A DNA stretch of 32,855 nucleotides from Algoriphagus marincola HL-49 (lineage in GTDB: Bacteria; Bacteroidota; Bacteroidia; Cytophagales; Cyclobacteriaceae). The DNA lies in the NCBI GenBank assembly GCA_001314815.1, contig LJXT01000030.1:1-32855 (forward strand). Direction: 5' to 3'. Positions 15,893-23,181 of the stretch are shown here, piece by piece; positions within the stretch are counted from its first letter, which is position 1; each line of letters starts with the position of its first letter. A program made the position numbers and the translations under genes. Below the pieces are notes generated by a model. It did not search any database. It had not been told where the DNA came from and was given only the letters and a program-made list of their open reading frames with translations.

Positions 15893-16296
15893 TTTTCCAC
15901 CGCTTCTTATACTAATTGTAAAAAAGAAAAAGATTTAAAAAATTTCTTATTAAGGTTATTAAGAGTGTTAATAAGTGGATAATTACTGATTACTGATTTT
16001 TCCACTTGTTTTCCTATTTTTTCTGAATTTATAAATATCTTTTCCCCATTTTGTTAACATGTAAATATTTAAAAATCAGTTATTTGTTATCTTTTGTTTG
16101 TACTTGTTGATAGTTGGATGTTGAAAGGATGTTATTAATCCTGCTGTTGACAAGATGATTTCTTAAAGTGGAAAGATGAGCAGTTTTGCACCGATTTTGG
16201 GATCCAATCTTTTTTCGTGAGTGCTTGTATGGATAAGTAGTTTTTTTCCAGTTAATGGGAGCTTGTTTTCCACTTGTATTTTGCCACTTATCCACA
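15893..16296. other. Candidate chromosomal replication origin (oriC)
   Basis: The gene-free gap 15836-16309 (474 bp) is AT-rich and holds a cluster of DnaA-box-like 9-mers (consensus TTATCCACA). There is one perfect TTATCCACA at 16288-16296 (+). Two have 8 of 9 matches: TTATCCACT at 15974-15982 (-) and TTATCCATA at 16228-16236 (-). Three have 7 of 9: TTTTCCACC 15893-15901 (+), TTTTCCACT 15998-16006 (+) and TTTTCCACT 16266-16274 (+). Two very AT-rich stretches, about 15904-15975 and 16016-16110, could be the unwinding element. mnmG, a common origin neighbour, lies 2.6 kb away, and two parS sites lie 4.5 kb away. Against it, the main gene-strand switch is at 23.1 kb, not here. Confidence 0.6.
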
Positions 16297-16309
16297 GCGT
16301 TTTCTCCCC

Positions 16310-17968
16310 CTAGTATCCGGTTGGTTTGCTAGCTTTTATAATTATTCCCTCATTAGTCCATCCGCTTTTGAGAATCACTTCTCCTATTTTTCCTGTATCA
16401 TCCCTGAAATAAAAGACTCTTTCGGCTAATCTATTTTCATAAAAATTAGCAGGATCCCATCGCTTATTCCTATTGCTATCCTCGATTACTCTTAATTGAT
16501 AGTTTCCTGGCAGTAGATTTTGAAGAGTGAATTCATTTCCGTCTTCAATTATTTTCTCACGTATTTTTTCTCCCTTAGAATCTAGCAATTGGAGTATAAA
16601 TGGGCCATTACTCCCTTCAATTCTTCCTGACAATACATCTGCTAAAGTCTCTGGTTTGATCTGCCTGTAATTAGCTCTTAATGCCTCTCCATTGTAGGTG
16701 CCTGTGATATCTAGAAAGGTGGAGTCCATTGCAGTGATGGTGAATATCTGAATAGGTAAGCTATCCAATACTGGTATGTTAATGGCTAATTCGGTTCTTT
16801 TTAAACTATCTGTGAAGAAGAACATCTGCCTATCTATCTGTATTTGATTCGTGGAATCGACGGGTATAAATAAAGAGTCTGTATTAATCTCTTTGATAGG
16901 TTTGTTGAATTTTAGAATGGCCTTTAGTGTATCTGTGAAATTTAATCCTGAATTGGCTGATATTGTTAATTCATCTGGTTTTCGCTCATTTTTGGGAAAT
17001 TTTGCCCAAATAGCCGTATCAATTTTACTTCCTACAGAATCTTTCAATAAGAGATTAACCTGAATACTGTCTGCTATTTCCTCTGAAGAGAAAAGTTTTA
17101 AGGTGCTTTCTTCCTTTGAATAGAATATAGATTCCCCTAGTGCTTCGACTTCAATGTTATCCTCAACCGTCGATTTATTGAGAATAATATCATAGCTGCC
17201 ATTGGTGAAGCTTGATCTTGATAATCGTAATTCACTTAGATCTGCTTGTGATAAATTGAATTGAAGGTTATCGAGATTGGAGTCTATTGTAATGGTATCC
17301 TGTAAAAAATCGTATGCTTCTGATTTGGATTCAGCTTTAGTGGTGTTGTTAGCGTCGTGCCAAGCGTAAGCTCTGTACCTATTAGCTCTAATATTTTCAA
17401 TGACAAAATTCCCTAGACTATCCGCTCTTGTTAAGTAATATGGAGCGGCTGTAAATAAATCTGTTGTATCATTTTCTAAATATAAACCGATGATTACATC
17501 CCGGTAATCAAACTGTCTCTTTGGCCAATAATGGTTTACAGAACCGGAAACGGTTAGGCTGTCAATAAATGGACCTGTAGAAAACACAATCTTTAGATTT
17601 TCAGCTGGGTTACCTTCTGATAAATCTTGAATTGAATTTTGGAAATTGAATACGTAAGTGGTGCTATCTTCTAATTCTTGATTTAACTTGATTACAACTC
17701 GATCTTTGAGAGCTGTAGTTACGATTTCATCTTTTTGGAGTCTTGGAGTTATGATGATGTTTTTAGAAGGATTGTCCAGCTTGATATATTCATCAAATTG
17801 TAATACAATTTCCTCAGGTCTCGTGTTTAGTTCTTGACTTTCAGGATAAGATTGAAGTAGTTTGGGTGGTTCTTTATCTCTTGGTCCTCCTTGTGGAGAA
17901 GACTGTTTCGCACACCTGCTGAGACTGATGGCAGCTAAAAAAAGCATGACAATTCTTAATTTTTTCAC
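16310..17968 (-). CDS. Ig-like domain lipoprotein (conserved in Bacteroidota)
   Basis: This 552-aa secreted lipoprotein starts MKKLRIVMLFLAAISLSRC, a signal peptide with the lipidated Cys at residue 19. It is followed by a GGPRDKEPPKLL segment and an Ig-like (Big_5 type) domain around residues 35-130 with LQFDEYIKLDNP and VFNFQNSIQDLSEGNP. Further beta-sandwich repeats follow, including a carboxypeptidase-regulatory-like segment near GNFVIENIRANRYRAYAW and the end LLPGNYQLRVIEDSNRNKRWD. It probably sits in the outer or inner membrane facing the periplasm. The molecular role is unknown. It is the last gene of the mnmG operon and overlaps the methyltransferase stop by 4 bp (ATGA). The candidate oriC lies right after its stop. 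Confidence 0.8.
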   Translation of the reverse strand: MKKLRIVMLFLAAISLSRCAKQSSPQGGPRDKEPPKLLQSYPESQELNTRPEEIVLQFDEYIKLDNPSKNIIITPRLQKDEIVTTALKDRVVIKLNQELEDSTTYVFNFQNSIQDLSEGNPAENLKIVFSTGPFIDSLTVSGSVNHYWPKRQFDYRDVIIGLYLENDTTDLFTAAPYYLTRADSLGNFVIENIRANRYRAYAWHDANNTTKAESKSEAYDFLQDTITIDSNLDNLQFNLSQADLSELRLSRSSFTNGSYDIILNKSTVEDNIEVEALGESIFYSKEESTLKLFSSEEIADSIQVNLLLKDSVGSKIDTAIWAKFPKNERKPDELTISANSGLNFTDTLKAILKFNKPIKEINTDSLFIPVDSTNQIQIDRQMFFFTDSLKRTELAINIPVLDSLPIQIFTITAMDSTFLDITGTYNGEALRANYRQIKPETLADVLSGRIEGSNGPFILQLLDSKGEKIREKIIEDGNEFTLQNLLPGNYQLRVIEDSNRNKRWDPANFYENRLAERVFYFRDDTGKIGEVILKSGWTNEGIIIKASKPTGY

Positions 17969-18858
17969 TTCTTTTTAAGTATGTAGAGAATGCTAGAGTA
18001 ATTTCCTGATTCCTTTGCTTTCAAATTTGAATTCAATCCTGAAATAAAAGACTTTGCCAAAGAGGTTAAGTTTTGATTCTCAGGATTTAAATATTTTTCA
18101 GATAACAAGGAGACATAATAGCTGTCGAAAGTCATGGGATATCTCTCGACTATTTCTAGATTAAACTTGTTCGCCAAATTATCAAAGCTTTTTGTATCAA
18201 AATGATAAAGATGTCTTGGTACATCCCAACCTGCCCAATATTCTTCGTATTTCAATGCATCTGGAGATTGGTGATTAGGCAGTGCTATTAATATATAACC
18301 ATCTGATTTTAAGAGATTTATAACATTTTTTACAGCTTTTCTTAGTCCGTGAACGTGTTCTAAGACATGAAATAATGTGATGATATCAAACTTTTCCGTT
18401 GAGGGTATATTTTCTAGCTTTTCGTCTATTTGAACCTTTAATTTCTCTTCAGCTAGCTTTCTAGCAGTTTTACTTGGTTCTATTCCTGATACCTTCCAAT
18501 ATTTACTCTGAAAAAACTTAAGGAGTTCCCCGGTACCACATCCTATGTCGAGTATACTTTCATTTGTACCAAGAGAGCTGATTAGCTTATATTTTTTCTT
18601 GATATTTATTTGGCGTACCTGATTGTAAATTTTTGAGATTAAAGAGTTTGAATCATCTGAATGGGAATAGTACTCATCGAACTCGTAGTATTTAGCTACT
18701 GAATTTTTCCCTGGTCTTGGATTTGTAAATATAAGGTTGCATTCCTGGCAGTGACAGAGGATAAAATCTTCCTGACTTACCGCAAAATCTTTTATGGTTT
18801 GGTAATTAAGAAAATGCCCACTTTTGCAGAGTGGGCATTTATTTAGTCTCTTTAGCAT
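17965..18858 (-). CDS. Class I SAM-dependent methyltransferase with zinc-ribbon N terminus
   Basis: The 297-aa protein begins with a cysteine-rich segment, Cys8-x2-Cys11 and Cys35, Cys37 and Cys40, that probably binds zinc. A Rossmann methyltransferase domain follows, with motif I ILDIGCGTGELL (about 102-113) and a later LFHVLEHV motif typical of the Methyltransf_23 group. Substrates of such proteins range from sugars to small molecules and proteins; none is evident here. It lies one base after the mnmG stop and overlaps the downstream lipoprotein gene by four bases, so it is co-translated with both. The link to mnmG may suggest RNA work, but zinc-ribbon methyltransferases of this kind are also frequent in polysaccharide clusters. 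Confidence 0.85.
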   Translation of the reverse strand: MLKRLNKCPLCKSGHFLNYQTIKDFAVSQEDFILCHCQECNLIFTNPRPGKNSVAKYYEFDEYYSHSDDSNSLISKIYNQVRQINIKKKYKLISSLGTNESILDIGCGTGELLKFFQSKYWKVSGIEPSKTARKLAEEKLKVQIDEKLENIPSTEKFDIITLFHVLEHVHGLRKAVKNVINLLKSDGYILIALPNHQSPDALKYEEYWAGWDVPRHLYHFDTKSFDNLANKFNLEIVERYPMTFDSYYVSLLSEKYLNPENQNLTSLAKSFISGLNSNLKAKESGNYSSILYILKKK

Positions 18859-18859
18859 T

Positions 18860-20725
18860 TTATCTTCCTAAGTATACAGTAAGAATAGAAAGGTCTGCAG
18901 GTGATACTCCGCTAATTCTTGAAGCTTGTCCTAAGGTAATTGGCCTAATTTTATTAAGCTTCTGTCTACCTTCTGCGGATAAAGCAGGAACCTGCAGATA
19001 ATCGAATTTTTGAGGTATTTTGAAATCTTCCATATTTAATAGCTTCTCAACCATTTGCCGTTCTTTTTCGATGTAGCTATCGTACTTGATCTGGATCTCT
19101 GCTTGCTCCAGTACATCCTGGGTGAAACCTGAAAGATAACTTTCTAAGTCCTTATCCAGCAATTTTAATTCATTTACGCCTATCTGTGGCCTTTTCAAAA
19201 GTTTTTCTATTGAAATCTTCTCTCGAATTGTAGCCGTTCCTATTTCTTCAAGAATTTCATTGGAAATAGCAGGTTCCAGCTTTTTCTGTTTTAGATCGTT
19301 TATCAACCTAGCAGTTTCTTCTTTTTTGCTCTGTACCTTATCGAAGCGTGATTGTTCTGCCAGTCCAATCTGATATCCTCTCTCCGTAAGTCTAATGTCT
19401 GCATTATCTTGTCTTAGAAGTAATCGGAACTCAGCTCTGGAAGTAAACATTCGGTAAGGTTCCTCTGTACCTTTATTGATCAAATCATCGATTAGTACTC
19501 CGATGTATGCTTCTGATCTTTGAAGGACAAAAGGGTCTTTCTCTTGAACTTTCAAGCTAGCATTAATTCCAGCTATTAATCCTTGTGATCCAGCTTCTTC
19601 ATATCCCGTGGTGCCGTTTATCTGACCGGCAAAGAATAGATTCTCTACCAGCTTTGTCTCAAGGGTTAAACTCAATTGTGTGGGAGGAAAAAAGTCATAT
19701 TCAATGGCATACCCTGGCCTAAACATCTTCGCATTTTCAAATCCAGGAATCTGTCTCATGGCTTTATACTGAACGTCCTCAGGTAATGAGGTTGAAAAGC
19801 CATTCACATAGATTTCAACAGTATTCCAACCTTCAGGTTCTACGAAAATTTGATGTCTTTCGCGCTCTGCAAATCGATTGATTTTATCCTCAATGGACGG
19901 GCAATACCTTGGTCCAAGGCCTTGAATTCGTCCATTAAACATGGGTGAACGATCAAAACCGGTCTCTAAAGTCTCATGAACATCTTTATTTGTATATGTA
20001 ATCCAACAAGTTCTTTGCTCTTTCAGAGGGCTTGTTTCATCGGAATAGCTGAATTTTTCAGGGTTTTCATCTCCATATTGGACCTCCATTTTAGAGTAGT
20101 CCAGACTTCGACCATCCACTCTAGGTGGTGTTCCTGTCTTCATTCTTCCAGATTCAAATCCCAATTCAACCAATTGCTCGGTGATTCCTTTTGATGCTGA
20201 TTCGCCTGTTCTTCCTCCTCCAAATTGCTTTTCGCCTATATGTATGATTCCATTCAGGAATGTTCCATTTGTAAGAACGACAGATTTGCCTGCTATTTCT
20301 ATGCCCATACCGGTTCGTACGCCAACAACTCGTCCACCTTTCACCACAATACCGGTTACCATTTCCTGCCAGAAATCTACATTTGGGTTTCTTTCTAAGG
20401 CTAATCTCCACTCCTCTGCAAAACGCATCCTATCATTTTGGGATCTAGGTGACCACATCGCCGGGCCTTTGGATCGGTTAAGCATTCGAAACTGAATCAT
20501 GGATTTGTCTGAAATTATACCAGACATACCTCCTAGCGCATCAATTTCCCGGACTATCTGTCCTTTTGCTACTCCACCCATTGCAGGATTACAAGACATT
20601 TGAGCAATGGTGTTCATATTCATGGTACATAAAAGCACCTTGGAACCCATCTTCGCTGCTGCATGTGCTGCTTCACAACCGGCGTGACCGGCCCCTACTA
20701 CAATGACATCATATTGATCGAACAT
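18860..20725 (-). CDS. mnmG: tRNA uridine-34 carboxymethylaminomethyl modification enzyme MnmG (GidA)
   Basis: This 621-aa FAD protein works with MnmE to install the (carboxymethyl)aminomethyl group at the wobble uridine of several tRNAs. Landmarks are the dinucleotide loop VVGAGHAGCEAA (9-20), CNPAMGGVAKGQIVREIDALGG (45-66), GRTGE followed by MKTGTPPRVDG, GLGPRYCPSIEDK, and the C-terminal helical domain. Length is as expected. It is preceded by ybeY after 41 bp, and that gap carries a perfect parS site. In many bacteria mnmG (gidA) lies beside the replication origin, which supports the origin reading of this window. Confidence 0.96.
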   Translation of the reverse strand: MFDQYDVIVVGAGHAGCEAAHAAAKMGSKVLLCTMNMNTIAQMSCNPAMGGVAKGQIVREIDALGGMSGIISDKSMIQFRMLNRSKGPAMWSPRSQNDRMRFAEEWRLALERNPNVDFWQEMVTGIVVKGGRVVGVRTGMGIEIAGKSVVLTNGTFLNGIIHIGEKQFGGGRTGESASKGITEQLVELGFESGRMKTGTPPRVDGRSLDYSKMEVQYGDENPEKFSYSDETSPLKEQRTCWITYTNKDVHETLETGFDRSPMFNGRIQGLGPRYCPSIEDKINRFAERERHQIFVEPEGWNTVEIYVNGFSTSLPEDVQYKAMRQIPGFENAKMFRPGYAIEYDFFPPTQLSLTLETKLVENLFFAGQINGTTGYEEAGSQGLIAGINASLKVQEKDPFVLQRSEAYIGVLIDDLINKGTEEPYRMFTSRAEFRLLLRQDNADIRLTERGYQIGLAEQSRFDKVQSKKEETARLINDLKQKKLEPAISNEILEEIGTATIREKISIEKLLKRPQIGVNELKLLDKDLESYLSGFTQDVLEQAEIQIKYDSYIEKERQMVEKLLNMEDFKIPQKFDYLQVPALSAEGRQKLNKIRPITLGQASRISGVSPADLSILTVYLGR

Positions 20726-20742
20726 TTGTGTATCTTATTTAC

Positions 20743-20758
20743 TGTTTCACGTGGAACA
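20743..20758. other. parS centromere site (ParB binding), perfect
   Basis: TGTTTCACGTGGAACA is a 16-bp palindrome-like site identical to the reverse complement of the consensus parS TGTTCCACGTGAAACA. It lies in the 41-bp gap between the ybeY stop and the mnmG start. ParB is expected to load here and spread for origin segregation. Confidence 0.9.
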
Positions 20759-20766
20759 TGGAAAGG

Positions 20767-21216
20767 TTATTCTCCAGTTTCACGTGGAACAATTAATTCT
20801 TCGAATAAATTTATTCCTACTGACTCTTTGTCCCGCATTGTTCTTATATCTTCTTTTTCCTTGTCTTTATAACCCATCAAATGAAATAACCCGTGGGCAA
20901 TGACTCGGCTAAGTTCTTGTCTTAGTTCTGTTGTATGAGTCTGCGCGTTTTCTTTAACTCTGTCTATGCTAATGAAAATATCCCCTTCAATGATGTGCTC
21001 CTCTTCCGAATTGTCAAATGTAATGATGTCGGTAAAGGTGTCATGGTCTAGATATTCTAAATTGATTTTATGAAGGTATTCATCTGAGCAGAAGATGTAA
21101 TTGAGTTCTACGATTTGAAATCCCTCTGAAGCGGCAAGTGAATTAAGCCAACTTTTGCGTACTCTTTTTTGAGGTAAATTGAAGCTTGTGTCTTCAGTAA
21201 AGAAATGAATCGCCAT
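20767..21216 (-). CDS. ybeY: Endoribonuclease / rRNA maturation factor YbeY
   Basis: This 149-aa metalloprotein is required for 16S rRNA 3'-end processing and ribosome quality control. The active-site motif is HGLFHLMGYKDKEKED, where the first two His match HGxxHLxGY. The third metal-ligand His of the E. coli type (GYDH) is absent, giving GYKDK, a form I recall as common in Bacteroidota. The start is the ATG at 21216 (MAIHFFTED), one base after the upstream stop; a longer frame to 21264 would run into the ATPase gene. The last codons overlap a parS site. Confidence 0.9.
   Translation of the reverse strand: MAIHFFTEDTSFNLPQKRVRKSWLNSLAASEGFQIVELNYIFCSDEYLHKINLEYLDHDTFTDIITFDNSEEEHIIEGDIFISIDRVKENAQTHTTELRQELSRVIAHGLFHLMGYKDKEKEDIRTMRDKESVGINLFEELIVPRETGE
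20776..20791. other. Second parS site, 15 of 16 matches
   Basis: AGTTTCACGTGGAACA differs from the perfect site only in the first base. It starts 33 bp from the first copy, about three helical turns, in the same orientation. It lies inside ybeY, where it encodes most of the last residues VPRET. Confidence 0.88.
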
Positions 21217-21217
21217 T

Positions 21218-21619
21218 TCAATCCATGTAAAAAGAAAGAATGGTTTTCTTTCCTTGGTTTTCAAATTTTACTTCATCGCTTAGATGCTTGATTAAGAAGA
21301 TTCCTCTACCACCTGGTTTTTCAATATTTTCAGGGGCAGTTGGATCCGGAAGATTATCAATTTCAAACCCATTTCCTTCATCCTCGATGACAAAACTTAA
21401 TTTGTCATCCTCTGCCATTAATTCTAAATGAACCAGTTTTTCCTTATCACTTTGATTTCCGTGTAGAATGGCGTTGCTGATACATTCTGTTACAGAAATC
21501 ATGATGTTGCCATAGATGTCATCATTGATATCAAACTTTTCCCTTGCATTGTCGATGAAGCTTTCAATTATCTTGATATTATCGATTAATGAGGGTATTG
21601 AAATTTTTATGGAGTTCAT
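21218..21619 (-). CDS. ATP-binding protein, anti-sigma factor (RsbW/SpoIIAB-like HATPase)
   Basis: This 133-aa protein is a stand-alone GHKL ATPase domain. The N-box is VTECISNAILHG, the G1 box EDEGNGFE and the G2 box GGRGIFLIKHL. Such proteins act as serine kinases or anti-sigma factors in partner-switching systems with STAS-domain antagonists. No STAS partner or sigma factor is visible in the window. It lies between exonuclease III (31 bp upstream) and ybeY (1-base gap). Its position is conserved enough with ybeY and mnmG to suggest one operon. Target unknown. Confidence 0.88.
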   Translation of the reverse strand: MNSIKISIPSLIDNIKIIESFIDNAREKFDINDDIYGNIMISVTECISNAILHGNQSDKEKLVHLELMAEDDKLSFVIEDEGNGFEIDNLPDPTAPENIEKPGGRGIFLIKHLSDEVKFENQGKKTILSFYMD

Positions 21620-21650
21620 GATAAAATTTTGACTATAGCAACAAATAATT

Positions 21651-22418
21651 TTATAATTCCTTTATTTCCAAAGCGATAGGACAATGATCTGAGTGGATCA
21701 CATCTTGTAGAATATTAGCACTTTTCAAACGACTTTCCATGGCTTGAGTTGCCATATGATAATCTATTCGCCATCCTAAGTTTTTGTTTCTGGCATTTGC
21801 TCGATAGCTCCACCACGAATATTGATGTGGGTCCTGATTGAAGTGACGGAATGTATCGATAAATCCTGATTCAGTGAATTTATCCATCCAAGCTCTTTCT
21901 TCTGGAAGGAATCCACTTGAGTTTTTATTAGAAACAGGGTTGTGAATATCTATAGGCTTATGGCAAATGTTATAATCACCACTCAAGATCAAATTTGGAT
22001 TCCCTTCTCTTAAGTCTTGAATGTAGCCTAAGATATCGTCCAGGAATTCGTATTTGAAGTCCTGACGAATATCACCGGTGGTACCAGATGGAAAGTAGGC
22101 AGACAGAAATGAGAAGTCCTCAAAATCTGCCTGTATTATTCTGCCTTCTTGATCGTACTTTTCCAGACCCATTCCATACTTTACATTTTTTGGAGTGGAT
22201 TTGGAAAATATAGCCACACCAGAATAGCCTTTTTTCTCAGCTGGAAACCAATACAAATTATAGCCTAAGTCTTTGAAAACCTGCGTTTCTACTTGGTTTT
22301 CATGGGCTTTAAGTTCCTGTATACCAATGATATCCGGATTTTCTTTTGCAAGCCAATCAGCAAAGCCTTTGTTCATGGCTGCTCGGATTCCATTGACATT
22401 ATAGGAGAGAATTTTCAT
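21651..22418 (-). CDS. xth: Exodeoxyribonuclease III (AP endonuclease)
   Basis: This 255-aa DNA-repair nuclease of the ExoIII/APE1 family incises 5' of abasic sites and trims 3' blocks. Visible active-site elements are Asn7 in SYNVNGIRA, Glu35 in IQELK (metal), the SGDYNICHKPIDI segment with catalytic Asp and Asn, the WSYRANARNKNLGWRIDYH stretch, and the terminal SDHCPIAL with the catalytic His. Length is typical. It starts two bases after the upstream hypothetical gene's stop. With nth and mutS it is the third DNA-repair gene in the window, though these sit in separate transcription units. Confidence 0.95.
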   Translation of the reverse strand: MKILSYNVNGIRAAMNKGFADWLAKENPDIIGIQELKAHENQVETQVFKDLGYNLYWFPAEKKGYSGVAIFSKSTPKNVKYGMGLEKYDQEGRIIQADFEDFSFLSAYFPSGTTGDIRQDFKYEFLDDILGYIQDLREGNPNLILSGDYNICHKPIDIHNPVSNKNSSGFLPEERAWMDKFTESGFIDTFRHFNQDPHQYSWWSYRANARNKNLGWRIDYHMATQAMESRLKSANILQDVIHSDHCPIALEIKEL

Positions 22419-22419
22419 C

Positions 22420-22782
22420 TTAATCTATTTGCAGTTCGTATTCTTTTTCAAAGTATTCTAATACTTGGATTTTCAACAACTTCTCCTGCTCTAACAAGTC
22501 GAAGTGGGGTAATTCTTGTTTTAAATTCCAGTGAGGCCAACCATCTTGGTCTACATATTCAAGTTCGTAATAACCGGCATAGCTCAGCACTTTACAGATA
22601 GCAATGTGCATCAAGTCCTGCTTTTCTTCTTTAGAGAAATGCTTGGAGCCTTTACCGAGTTCCTGCACCCCAATTAAAAACAAGACTCCATTGAGATCCT
22701 TGGGTTTTTTGCCGATTGTTTCTTCCAGTTCCAGAAGCAACTTTCCCCACTTTCTTTCTAAATCAAGATCTCTTTTAAACAT
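22420..22782 (-). CDS. Conserved hypothetical protein, Bacteroidota type
   Basis: The 120-aa protein is acidic and mostly helical, with the stretch NGVLFLIGVQELGKG near residue 30, a Lys/Glu-rich helix, then SYAGYYELEYVDQDGWPHW and a Leu/Glu-rich C terminus. There is no signal peptide, membrane segment or known catalytic motif. It starts 6 bp after the AhpD-like gene's stop and its own stop is one base from the xth start, so it belongs to the operon. I do not recognise a function. Confidence 0.75.
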   Translation of the reverse strand: MFKRDLDLERKWGKLLLELEETIGKKPKDLNGVLFLIGVQELGKGSKHFSKEEKQDLMHIAICKVLSYAGYYELEYVDQDGWPHWNLKQELPHFDLLEQEKLLKIQVLEYFEKEYELQID

Positions 22783-22788
22783 TTTAAA

Positions 22789-23130
22789 TTATTGATTTTC
22801 AAGTGTTTCCCAATACTCTACGGCTCTTCTTAAATGCGGAATGACGATTGATCCACCGATCAAAACAGCAATAGAAAAGACCTCAAATACTTCTTTTCTC
22901 GTGACTCCGGACTCAAAGCAAGATCCCAAATGATACTTGACGCAGTCGTCGCATCGCATCACCATGGAGCAAGCCAATCCAATCATTTCTTTGCTTTTGA
23001 TATCTAAAGCTCCGGCAGCATAAGCATTGGTGTCGAGGTTGAAGAACCTTTTGATCACCTTGTTGTCCTCAGCGAGAATCCGCTCGTTCATTTTAGCGCG
23101 GTAATCGTTGAATTCTTCCAATAAACCCAT
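22789..23130 (-). CDS. Carboxymuconolactone decarboxylase family protein (AhpD-like)
   Basis: This 113-aa protein has the AhpD-type redox motif CDDCVKYH (Cys-x2-Cys then His), with helix pattern SMVMRCDDCVKYHLGSC and the closing segment VLIGGSIVIPHLRRAVEYWE. Small members act as thiol-dependent peroxidases or disulfide reductases rather than decarboxylases. It is the first gene of the eight-gene minus-strand operon ending with the Ig-like lipoprotein. A candidate promoter box lies 30 bp before its start. It diverges from comF. Confidence 0.87.
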   Translation of the reverse strand: MGLLEEFNDYRAKMNERILAEDNKVIKRFFNLDTNAYAAGALDIKSKEMIGLACSMVMRCDDCVKYHLGSCFESGVTRKEVFEVFSIAVLIGGSIVIPHLRRAVEYWETLENQ

Positions 23131-23160
23131 TAAATTAATGCATTAGTGTTGAATAATCTG

Positions 23161-23168
23161 CAAATATA
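23161..23168 (-). promoter_or_regulatory. Candidate -7 box for the AhpD-mnmG operon
   Basis: On the minus strand this reads TATATTTG, a full match to TAnnTTTG, 31-38 bp upstream of the AhpD-like gene. The nearest TTG lies 23 bp further upstream (complement of 23192-23194), slightly more than the usual 19-21 bp. Confidence 0.45.
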
Positions 23169-23181
23169 CAGATATCTGTAT
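23166..23181. promoter_or_regulatory. 16-bp palindrome in the comF/AhpD divergent gap
   Basis: ATACAGATATCTGTAT is perfectly symmetric. It overlaps the -7 box of the minus-strand operon and the first two bases of the comF start codon, so a bound protein could affect both genes. Confidence 0.4.

Noticed and set aside
16080-16295. 71-aa open frame in the candidate origin
   Set aside because: Lys/Asn-rich translation without motifs, and it runs through the DnaA-box cluster.
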